A DNA stretch of 34,754 nt. Source: Thermoplasmatota archaeon (GTDB lineage: Archaea; Thermoplasmatota; Thermoplasmata; UBA10834). Position numbers and translations under genes: made by a program. This document shows positions 27,275-34,754 of the stretch, piece after piece. The first letter of the stretch is position 1, and each line of letters opens with the position of its first letter. The DNA lies in the NCBI GenBank assembly GCA_016930135.1, contig JAFGHM010000056.1:1-34754 (forward strand), read 5' to 3'. The notes beneath the pieces are model-generated. The model was not told the origin of the DNA. It saw only the letters and a program-made list of their open reading frames with translations, and did not search any database.

Positions 27275-28486
27275 TCATCCCCCCACGAACATCCTGAGAG
27301 CGTCGACTGAGGCTTCGATCGTTGCGGGCTTCACGCACTGTGAGATCGCGATGTCCGGGTCCTTAAGCCCGTGGCCCGTCGAGACGCAGACCACTTCTGA
27401 TGCCTTATCCAAATCGCCGTTGTTCACGTCCTTGATCATCCCCGCGAGCGCGGCACTCCCCGCGGGCTCGGCGAAGATGCCCTCAAACCTCGCCATCATC
27501 TTCTGGGCCTCTAGTATCTCGCGGTCCGTGACGGTCGTCGCCCGGCCGCCGGATTCCCTGATAGCCCTGACCGTCTTCTTCCAATTGGCGGGGTTGCCGA
27601 TCCTGATTGCGGTCGCTACTGTCTCCGGTTTGGAGACCGGGACGATTTCGTCCGATTGAGTGCTGAACATCCTGGCTATCGGCGCGGAGCCCTCGGCCTG
27701 TATGCCTCTGATTATGGGGCGGTTGGGCACGGCCCCGAGCGCCTCGTATTCGGTGAACCCCTTCCAATAGGCGGCTGAGTTGCCGCCGTTCCCGACAGGT
27801 ATGTAGAGATACTCCGGGCTCTTCCCCTCGAGCTGGTCGCAGATCTCGTACGCGGCGGTCTTCTGACCCTCGATCCTGAACGGATTGACCGAATTGAGGA
27901 CGTAGAGCCCGAGGCGCTCCGACGAGTCCATCACGACTTTGAAGGCCTGGTCGAAGTTGCCCTTGACGGATGCGACCATCGCCCCGTGCATCATCGCCTG
28001 TGCCAGCTTCCCGATCGCGACCTTCCCCTCGGGTATGAGTACGACGCATCTCATCCCTGCAAGCCCTGCGTATGCCGCAAGCGAGGCCGATGTGTTTCCG
28101 GTGGACGCGCACGTCACGATCTTCATGCCAAGCTCCTTAGCCTTGGATATCCCAACGGTCATCCCGCGGTCTTTGAAGGAACCAGTGGGGTTCGCGCCCT
28201 CGAACTTGATATGTAGATTCTTGAGTCCGAGCTCCCTCGCGAGCCTGCTGCACCTGAAGAGCGGGGTGCCCCCCTCGCCCAAGGAGAACACCTCCGCGCT
28301 CCTCCCCAGAGGCAAGAGCTCGCGATATCTCCAAACGGAGATAGGTCTTGAGCGGTGGTCCACCTTCGAGAGCCTCGTGATGGACTCCGCTATGTCCATC
28401 TTGACCTCCAGCAGGTTGCCACAGGAGGAGCACGCGTACGCGGGCCGGCCCATGTCATGGACCTTGCCGCAATCGATACATCTCAT
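27275..28486 (-). CDS. thrC: Threonine synthase
   Basis: MRCIDCGKVHDMGRPAYACSSCGNLLEVKMD...GEGGTPLFRCSRLARELGLKNLHIKFEGANPTGSFKDRGMTVGISKAKELG; CASTGNTSASLAAYAGLAGM. GTG 28528 is an alternative start. Confidence 0.94.
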   Translation of the reverse strand: MRCIDCGKVHDMGRPAYACSSCGNLLEVKMDIAESITRLSKVDHRSRPISVWRYRELLPLGRSAEVFSLGEGGTPLFRCSRLARELGLKNLHIKFEGANPTGSFKDRGMTVGISKAKELGMKIVTCASTGNTSASLAAYAGLAGMRCVVLIPEGKVAIGKLAQAMMHGAMVASVKGNFDQAFKVVMDSSERLGLYVLNSVNPFRIEGQKTAAYEICDQLEGKSPEYLYIPVGNGGNSAAYWKGFTEYEALGAVPNRPIIRGIQAEGSAPIARMFSTQSDEIVPVSKPETVATAIRIGNPANWKKTVRAIRESGGRATTVTDREILEAQKMMARFEGIFAEPAGSAALAGMIKDVNNGDLDKASEVVCVSTGHGLKDPDIAISQCVKPATIEASVDALRMFVGG

Positions 28487-28691
28487 CTGGAAGGGTTCAG
28501 ACGTGGTCTCCCCACCGAATGCGCCCACTATGCCTGGCGTGAATATAAGCCCTTCGCACTGCTGGGTTCTGCCTTCGTCCTCCTCCGCGTGGTCTCTGGC
28601 TCATCGATGTTGCACAATTCTGTCCATGATGGGCACAGTGCGCTCAGATTAATATGCGAGCACGCCATGCCACTTCGTCCAGGTGTCCTGA

Positions 28692-29615
28692 ATGGCTTGT
28701 GACAAGGTTGTCGTGAGTTCGCCAGCGACGATAGCGAACTTCGGACCTGGCTTCGATTCCTTCGGGCTCTGCCTCGAATCGCCAAGGGACAGGATCTCGA
28801 TGAGGCGGCTCCCGAACGACAAGCTGGAAGTGAAGGTCATTGGCAAGCACAAGCTCCCCAGGGACCCATTGCGGAACACAGCATCCTATGCAGCAATCAA
28901 GCTCTCCGAACTGTGCGGGTGCGAGCGCATCGGCTTCTCGATGACGATACGAAAAGGGATGAAGCCTGGTAGCGGCTTGGGGAGTAGCGCGGCTTCGTCA
29001 ACAGGGGGCGCGCTCGCCATGGCGGCCCTGCTCGGGATGAGGAAGAAGGAACTGATCCTCGAGGCAGCGGCCATGGGCGAGGAGCTGGTTGCGGGTTCGA
29101 GGCACTTCGACAATGTCTCCGCCGCACTCTATGGCGGATTTACGGTCGTGTCGGACCTGAGCACGAGGACCGTCATCAAGATAAGACCCCCTTTGTTCCA
29201 GGTCGTCGTTGTCGTCCCGGACATCTCGATCGAGACAAAGAAGGCAAGAGGCATCCTGCCCCAGCAGGTTCCCATGGAGCACGCGGTGCGCAACATAGGG
29301 CTCGCTTCGGGCATGCTCCATGCGATGCTCAAGCGGAACGTCAGGCAGATAGGCGCGTGCCTGGACGACAAGCTCGCCCTTCCGTACCGTGCGGCTCTGA
29401 TACCGGGCTACGAGAGAGTGCGGAATGCCGCGTTGTCCGCCGGGGCCTACGGGGTCTCGCTCGGTGGGTCGGGGCCGGCCATCTTCGCGATCACAGGGGG
29501 GAACGCCTCGAAGATCCGCAGGTCGATGGCCGAGGCTGTCGGTGAGGCTGGGCTGAAATCGGAATCGTTCGTGACAGTGCCCGGCAAGGGCGCAAGGGTC
29601 GAAAGCCGAAGCTAG
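28692..29615 (+). CDS. thrB: Homoserine kinase (GHMP family)
   Basis: VVVSSPATIANFGPGFDSFGLCLESPRD...; GMKPGSGLGSSAASSTGGALAMAALLG; YGVSLGGSGPAIFAI. TATA-like gattaatatg about 40 nt upstream. Confidence 0.94.
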   Translation: MACDKVVVSSPATIANFGPGFDSFGLCLESPRDRISMRRLPNDKLEVKVIGKHKLPRDPLRNTASYAAIKLSELCGCERIGFSMTIRKGMKPGSGLGSSAASSTGGALAMAALLGMRKKELILEAAAMGEELVAGSRHFDNVSAALYGGFTVVSDLSTRTVIKIRPPLFQVVVVVPDISIETKKARGILPQQVPMEHAVRNIGLASGMLHAMLKRNVRQIGACLDDKLALPYRAALIPGYERVRNAALSAGAYGVSLGGSGPAIFAITGGNASKIRRSMAEAVGEAGLKSESFVTVPGKGARVESRS

Positions 29616-29640
29616 TCCCTGCTCTCTGTCCGCAGTCCTC

Positions 29641-30570
29641 TCAGAACACTACCTTCTCGCCGGGCACCCTGGGGAACATCGTGACGTCCCTGATGTGCCT
29701 CTGCCCCGTGAGATATCTCACCATGCGTTCCACGCCCAGGCCGCCCCCGACGGTCCTCGGGATGAGCCCCTTCTCGGAAACGCTGAGGTAGGTCGCGTAG
29801 GCGCCAATGTCGGTGCTCCTCTCCTTCATCTTGCGTATTATCTCGTCGTGTTCGTATTCCCTCTCGCCGCCTGACAGCGCCTCTCCGTAGCCCTCCGGCC
29901 AGAACACGTCGTAGTTGTGGAAGTAGCCTCTCCTCTCCTTGTCTTCCCTGTCGTAGAACTCCCTCCTGAAGTTGGTAATCCAGAAGGGGTCCTCGGCCTT
30001 CTCGGAGGCTATCGTCTCGAACTGCTCTCCATACCGATCTTTGAGCTCCTCCGACTCGTAGACCTTCAGGGGCACAGTGGGCAGCTTCAGCTCCCTTCCA
30101 AGGGCCTTGAGCTCGTCCAGGCACTCCCTGACGACGAACTCGTAGATGTATGCCAGCATGCCGTCGACAAGCTGCATGAAGTCCTTCTTGGTCCTATCCT
30201 TCAGCTCTATGTCGACCTGGGTGAACTCGAACAGGTGTCTTCCCGTGTCGCGGAGTCTCGCCTCTTCCAGCCGGACGTTCGGAGACATGAAGTACACCTT
30301 GTCCATTCCGCCGTTGAACAAAGAGAGCTGCTTCTGTAGGATCATGCTCTTCGTGAGCTGAAGCCTCTGGCCGTAGTACTCCACGTTGGCATCGAAGTGC
30401 GGATGGTTCAACGGGTCCGTCATCGGGGACAAGATGACGGGCATCGACTGAAGCACGCCGTTACTGTACATGTAGTCGTGGATCGCCTTGAGCGCCGCGC
30501 TCTGAACGCGCATGATATGCCGCATGTCTTCTGCCGCTATGTGTGAAAGGGCATCCTGCACCGTCGTCAT
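29641..30570 (-). CDS. AsnRS-like class II aaRS paralog without anticodon-binding domain; candidate archaeal asparagine synthetase (AS-AR type)
   Basis: 309 aa catalytic core only: FNGGMDKVYFMSPNVRLEEARLRDTGRHLFEFTQVDIELKDRTKKDFM...GGGLGVERMVRYLTGQRHIRDVTMFPRVPG. N-terminal OB fold absent. Confidence 0.8.
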   Translation of the reverse strand: MTTVQDALSHIAAEDMRHIMRVQSAALKAIHDYMYSNGVLQSMPVILSPMTDPLNHPHFDANVEYYGQRLQLTKSMILQKQLSLFNGGMDKVYFMSPNVRLEEARLRDTGRHLFEFTQVDIELKDRTKKDFMQLVDGMLAYIYEFVVRECLDELKALGRELKLPTVPLKVYESEELKDRYGEQFETIASEKAEDPFWITNFRREFYDREDKERRGYFHNYDVFWPEGYGEALSGGEREYEHDEIIRKMKERSTDIGAYATYLSVSEKGLIPRTVGGGLGVERMVRYLTGQRHIRDVTMFPRVPGEKVVF

Positions 30571-30666
30571 CGTCCTTTCTACTGTGAGTGCAGCGGACTA
30601 TATCATCATTTCGACAGAAATACCGGCATAAATCCGATTTAGTGGCAATCATAATATACACAGTCC

Positions 30667-30677
30667 GTCATTATGAC
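30667..30677. promoter_or_regulatory. Palindrome overlapping the Lrp/AsnC start, putative autoregulatory operator
   Basis: GTCAT-T-ATGAC, about 10 nt downstream of TATA-like ATAATATA (30651-30658). Confidence 0.4.
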
Positions 30678-31119
30678 AATCATGTTGGATGAGAAGGACA
30701 CCGACATACTCGAGGCCCTCGTGGCCGACTCGAGGAACACGACCAAGGCCATCGCGAAGGCTCTCGACATCCCGAGGGCGACGGTGCACGACAGGATCGT
30801 CAAGATGGAGCAGAAGGGAATCATCAGGAGGTATACGGCCGTTCCGGACTACGCCAAGCTCGGCCTGGGCGTCACCGCCTTCATCCTCGTGCAGTTCGAA
30901 CCCGAGAAGGGAATATCGCAGAGGGACACTGCAGACGAGATTGCCCTGCTTCCTGGCATTTATGAGGTCCACATGATCTCGGGCGAGTACGACATGATAC
31001 TAAAGGTCCGAGGCTCGAGCATGGAGGACGTCGGAAGGCTGGTGATTGACAGGCTGCGCGACGTGAAAGGAGTCGCCAGGACCCTGACCTGCACGGTCTT
31101 CTCGACTGTGAAGGAGTAG
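30673..31119 (+). CDS. Lrp/AsnC family transcriptional regulator
   Basis: LDEKDTDILEALVADSRNTTKAIAKALDIPRATVHDRIVKMEQKGIIRRYTAVPDYAKLGLGVTAFILVQFEP; C-terminal RAM-like domain YEVHMISGEYDMILKVRGSSMEDVGRLVIDRLRDVKGVARTLTCTVF. Confidence 0.94.
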   Translation: MTIMLDEKDTDILEALVADSRNTTKAIAKALDIPRATVHDRIVKMEQKGIIRRYTAVPDYAKLGLGVTAFILVQFEPEKGISQRDTADEIALLPGIYEVHMISGEYDMILKVRGSSMEDVGRLVIDRLRDVKGVARTLTCTVFSTVKE

Positions 31120-31123
31120 GCGG

Positions 31124-32572
31124 TCAGGCCTTCCCAGCTCTCCTCTTCAGGAGTGCCTTCGATGTCTCAGCGACCTCGCCACCGACGGGCTCCACGCTGT
31201 GCTCCTTGAGAATCCTTCTGACCTCTTCTCCGGCCCTGTCCAGGATGGACTTCCTTCCGCGAGACACCCACGCGTCGAACGAGGAGCGGTCCGACACAAT
31301 GGGCATGAAATGCTCCCCTCTGAAATGTTCCATTGTGTGCCTCTGCCCGAGGTAGTCCCTCCCCACTCCTACCGCGTTGATGACATCAAGCGCAAGCGAC
31401 TCCTCGTCCACATCTATGCCCCTGACGATTCGCCCGATGATCTCTGATATCTCGCTGTCTATGACCAACTGCTCCAGCCAGACTGTCCTGCAGTCCTCGA
31501 GCAGCCCTATGCCCGCGATCATATCTGCACCGGCCATGATGGGCACGATTGCGCTGGCGAACTTGTCATAGGCGGCCTGCTCGTCGGGTTCCTTAGCTGT
31601 AGTGACGAAGCCTCCGACGAGCGCGGGAAAGCCGTAGTGATGGGCCATCTGCGCGAACGCAGCGGAGGTCAGCCCGTGCTCCGGGCTTCCGCCCGCCCTT
31701 GTCGAGGTCTTCATGTCGAGGTTGGCCATGCCACAGCTGAAAACAAATGCCGTCCCCGGCCGGTGCAACTGGATGACCGTATTGCCTGCCAGTGCTTCGG
31801 CGATCCCGACGGCGACCGAGCCAGCAAGCGTCGCGGGTCCCGTTGCGCCCGGCCCGGGCATCACGTAGAAGCAGATGGGTATCCCAGCGTCTGCGGCAGC
31901 AAGGCCCGCCTCGAGGCCTTCGCCCTCGATGACGAGGGGTGATGAGCTGGTGTGTATGGATGAGATGATGGGCCTCTTCCTCAGCTCTTCGCGTCCGCCC
32001 ACAGCAGCGGCTGCGAGCTCGATTACGTCCCCAACCTCCCAGCTCGTCGTATTGGTGGCGAGGGTGATGTGCTTCTCCGTGTTCTCAAGAGACGCCTGCA
32101 GATCATGTATGTGTCTCGTCCGCTGGGGCACGTCCTGCGACGTCACGTTCGGCCAGTTCACGCCATGGCCTCTCAGCGCATCGGCGACGAATGCGCTCCT
32201 GGCCACGTCGGCCCTCGTTGACTCCCTGCGCTGTCGCGTCTCGAAGTCCATGGCCTCGGTGCCGTTGCCGTCGCTGCAGACGTGGACATGGTCGAAGTCC
32301 AGGTGTGCGTCGTGCTTCTTCGTCCTGCCGTACAGTGTGACGGCCCGATCGTTCTTCCGAGCCATCTCCTCAACGAGAGTCGGAGGGAATCTCACGACCG
32401 CACTTTTCTCGTCCACCTCGCAACCAGCATCACGAAGCAGTTTCTGCACCTTTTCGCTCCGAACAGCAACTCCTGTGACTTCCAGGATCTCCAGCGCGGC
32501 ATACCTGATCTTCAGCACGCCCGCATTGTCGAGGACGTTCCGCCTGCAACGGACCGGAATACAGTTCGCCAT
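31124..32572 (-). CDS. MttB (trimethylamine methyltransferase) superfamily protein, no in-frame amber codon
   Basis: LKIRYAALEILEVTGVAVRSEKVQKLLRDAGCEVDEKSAVVRFPPTLVEEMARK...; TRAGGSPEHGLTSAAFAQMAHHYGFPALVGG; GRDYLGQRHTMEHFRGEHFMP. Confidence 0.9.
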   Translation of the reverse strand: MANCIPVRCRRNVLDNAGVLKIRYAALEILEVTGVAVRSEKVQKLLRDAGCEVDEKSAVVRFPPTLVEEMARKNDRAVTLYGRTKKHDAHLDFDHVHVCSDGNGTEAMDFETRQRRESTRADVARSAFVADALRGHGVNWPNVTSQDVPQRTRHIHDLQASLENTEKHITLATNTTSWEVGDVIELAAAAVGGREELRKRPIISSIHTSSSPLVIEGEGLEAGLAAADAGIPICFYVMPGPGATGPATLAGSVAVGIAEALAGNTVIQLHRPGTAFVFSCGMANLDMKTSTRAGGSPEHGLTSAAFAQMAHHYGFPALVGGFVTTAKEPDEQAAYDKFASAIVPIMAGADMIAGIGLLEDCRTVWLEQLVIDSEISEIIGRIVRGIDVDEESLALDVINAVGVGRDYLGQRHTMEHFRGEHFMPIVSDRSSFDAWVSRGRKSILDRAGEEVRRILKEHSVEPVGGEVAETSKALLKRRAGKA

Positions 32573-32679
32573 CGGGTCTCACTCCTCTGTGCCTGTTCTG
32601 CCGCAGCGAAGGATAGATTGGAGGTCTGAAGAGACCATGTTCAGACCGGCCGCATCCGCAGGGCCGGCCAGCGATGGTC

Positions 32680-34152
32680 CTAGTCCCTCTTGGTCTCGCC
32701 ACCCCACATCGGCTTCTTTGCCTTCTCGATGACGGCGTCGACCCTCTTCTGAGTGTCCGCATCCAAGGGCGGGACCCTGTGATTCTCCAGGATCCATCTG
32801 GTCTTCTCCCTTGCCTTGTCCACAAGGCTCTTGGAGCCGCTCGCGGACCACGCGTCGAAGGAGCGTCTGTCTATCAGGTCAGGCATGAAGTGCTCCCCCG
32901 CCCTGAGGTGCTGCATCGTGTGCTTCTGGGCAAGGAAGTTCTTGCCGACTCCGACCTTCTCGATTATGTCCAGGGCCATTGTGTCGTCGTCCGCCCATTC
33001 GCCCCTTATGAGCCTTGCAATCGAGCCGACGATCTCGTTGTCGATCACTATCTGCTCGTAGAAGAGGCAGCTGGAATCCTCGAGTAGGCCCACACCGCAC
33101 ATCAGGTCCGCACCGGCCAGCAGGGGACCGACGCATCCTGTGTAGTACTCGAGTACGGCCTGGTCCCCGGGCACCTTCGCGGTAGCGGATACGCCCACGC
33201 AAGAAGGCATCCCGTAGTAGTGCGCCAACTCCGTCGCTATGGCGCTCGAGATTGCGTGCTCAGGGCTGCCCCCGGCCCTGATCGTAGTGCGCATGTCCAG
33301 GGGCGCATTGCCCATGCCGTATATCACCGCAGAGCCGGGAGCGTGCAGCTGAGTCATCACGAGGGCGCTGAGCACCTCCGCGTTGCCGACCACGAGCGAG
33401 CCCACGAGGGTCACTGGGCCGGTCGCGCCGGGCTGAGGCATGCCAAAGAACACGAGCGGCACGCCGTGCTCGGCAAAGTAGAGGCTCGCGTCCATTACTC
33501 CCGCGTCGTGCTGCAGGGGAGCATAGGTGCACTGGAGGCACGAATGTATCGGCCTGTGCCTGAACTCCTTCTCCCCTCCCGCGGCGATGTAGCCGATCTC
33601 CGTGAGGTGCTTCGCGTCGCTGAGAGTCACGCCCGTCTCGTACATTATGTGCTTCTGGGTGTTGCTCATGGACGCGTCTAGGTCGTGAAGGTGCACGACG
33701 CTCGGATGCTTGTCGGTGGAGCTGACCATCGGCCAGTGTATGTGCACGTTCTGGAGGTAGTCGATGATCCTGGACGAGTCCGCCACATCCTTTTTCGTGG
33801 ACGGCCTCCTCTCGCCAGTCTCGAAATCCACAGCCACAGCGCCATTCCCGTTCGCCGTCATGTAGCTGTGGTCCAGGTCCAGCTTCGCGTCGTACTTCGG
33901 GTCTCTCGCGGCCAATGTGATGGAGGTCTTCTTCTTGGACAGGGCCTCTTCGACAAGGTGCGATGGTATCTTGGCTATCCTCTTGCTCTCGTCCACTTCG
34001 CAGCCGTTGTCCTTCAGGAGCTTCCTGCAGGCGACGCTGTCGACCTGCACGCCGACCTTCTCCAGGATGTGCAGCGTGCCCCAGTGGATCCTGTCGAAAT
34101 CGCTCTCGCTGAGTATTTGGAAGCGGACGCCCCGCTTGATGCCGAAAGCCAT
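32680..34152 (-). CDS. MttB superfamily protein, second paralog, no in-frame amber codon
   Basis: HWGTLHILEKVGVQVDSVACRKLLKDNGCEVDESKRIAKIPSHLVEEALSKKK...; IRAGGSPEHAISSAIATELAHYYGMPSCVG; GVGKNFLAQKHTMQHLRAGEHFMPDLIDRRSFDAW. Confidence 0.92.
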   Translation of the reverse strand: MAFGIKRGVRFQILSESDFDRIHWGTLHILEKVGVQVDSVACRKLLKDNGCEVDESKRIAKIPSHLVEEALSKKKTSITLAARDPKYDAKLDLDHSYMTANGNGAVAVDFETGERRPSTKKDVADSSRIIDYLQNVHIHWPMVSSTDKHPSVVHLHDLDASMSNTQKHIMYETGVTLSDAKHLTEIGYIAAGGEKEFRHRPIHSCLQCTYAPLQHDAGVMDASLYFAEHGVPLVFFGMPQPGATGPVTLVGSLVVGNAEVLSALVMTQLHAPGSAVIYGMGNAPLDMRTTIRAGGSPEHAISSAIATELAHYYGMPSCVGVSATAKVPGDQAVLEYYTGCVGPLLAGADLMCGVGLLEDSSCLFYEQIVIDNEIVGSIARLIRGEWADDDTMALDIIEKVGVGKNFLAQKHTMQHLRAGEHFMPDLIDRRSFDAWSASGSKSLVDKAREKTRWILENHRVPPLDADTQKRVDAVIEKAKKPMWGGETKRD

Positions 34153-34158
34153 CGGAAC

Positions 34159-34754
34159 TCACCCGACCAGTCTCTTGGCTACTTCGACCGCGCCTGATGC
34201 GTCGCCGCTGTAGCCGTCAGCGCCGATCTCCTTCGCGTATGTGTCCGTGACCGGTGCCCCGCCTATTAGGACCTTGACGGCCTTGTTCTTCTGCTTAAGT
34301 GGGGTTATTATGTCTGCCATCCTCGGCATCGTCGTCGTCATGAGAGCGGACATGGCCATCATGGTCGGACCGATCTCATCTGCCTTCTTCAAGAAGTCTG
34401 CGGTCGGGACATTCACGCCGAGGTCAATGACTTCGAAGCCGTTCGAGGAGAGCATCGTTGCCACCAGGTTCTTGCCGATTTCATGGATGTCATCCTGCAC
34501 GGTGCCGATGACAACCTTCCCCGCGCTCGACCGGTGCTGCCCAGAGGGCACGGCGGGCTCGAGTACGGCCAATGCGGCCTTCATCGCCTCTGCGCCCATG
34601 ACGAGCTCGGGTAGGAATATCTCTCCCTTGCCGAACTTCTCACCGACGGTCTTGATTCCTTCCGCCAATCCTTTCTCGATGGCGACGAGAGGATCTATGC
34701 CTTCCTTCAGTGCCTGCTTCGCGAGGTCGGCAATCGATTCCATCTCGTAGTTTA
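34159..34754 (-). CDS. Methyltransferase cognate corrinoid protein (MtbC/MttC type), 5' end probably outside the window
   Basis: KQALKEGIDPLVAIEKGLAEGIKTVGEKFGKGEIFLPELVMGAEAMKAAL...GKVVIGTVQDDIHEIGKNLVATMLSSNGFEVIDLGVNVP (B12-binding DxHxxG). Frame is open upstream to the window edge and the usual N-terminal helix is missing. Confidence 0.9.
   Translation of the reverse strand, partial: NYEMESIADLAKQALKEGIDPLVAIEKGLAEGIKTVGEKFGKGEIFLPELVMGAEAMKAALAVLEPAVPSGQHRSSAGKVVIGTVQDDIHEIGKNLVATMLSSNGFEVIDLGVNVPTADFLKKADEIGPTMMAMSALMTTTMPRMADIITPLKQKNKAVKVLIGGAPVTDTYAKEIGADGYSGDASGAVEVAKRLVG

Noticed and set aside
31124-34152. Possible pyrrolysine-containing MttB
   Set aside because: Both genes are fully open with no in-frame amber codon, and no pyl genes are seen in the window.
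1-34754. CRISPR arrays, transposases, integrases or other mobile elements
   Set aside because: No regularly spaced repeats and no transposase or integrase motifs were seen. The gene content looks like core chromosome.

Overview
This GC-rich window looks like an archaeal chromosome segment, probably from a Thermoplasmata-like or methanogen-related euryarchaeon. Archaeal markers include L10e, Dph2, Rpp21, archaeal-type ThrRS, MtxX and TATA-type promoters. In order it carries: the end of a lamin-tail-domain protein; a CPA2-type cation/proton antiporter; serS; a YhbY-like RNA-binding protein and Rpp21; rpl10e; dph2-mtxX-queD-queC-queE; thrS; a CorA-like transporter; a double-ACT protein; an HTH regulator; a DUF2284 protein; a 488-aa unknown with winged-helix-like segments; a leuA-leuC-leuD-leuB operon; pheA; a membrane DUF835 protein; a thrC-hom-ask-ilvD operon divergent from thrB; an asparagine-synthetase-like class II aaRS paralog divergent from an Lrp/AsnC regulator; and two non-pyrrolysine MttB-family methyltransferases with a corrinoid protein. 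The main find is upstream of leuA: an unannotated 19-codon uORF with a strong Shine-Dalgarno sequence, encoding MANKSNELIILPLGLLLLA with four consecutive Leu codons. It is followed by overlapping, mutually exclusive inverted repeats that reach the leuA start codon. It resembles a bacterial leu-operon leader-peptide attenuator, but in an archaeal genome. Everything here was read by eye. Family calls come from motif recognition and no searches were run.
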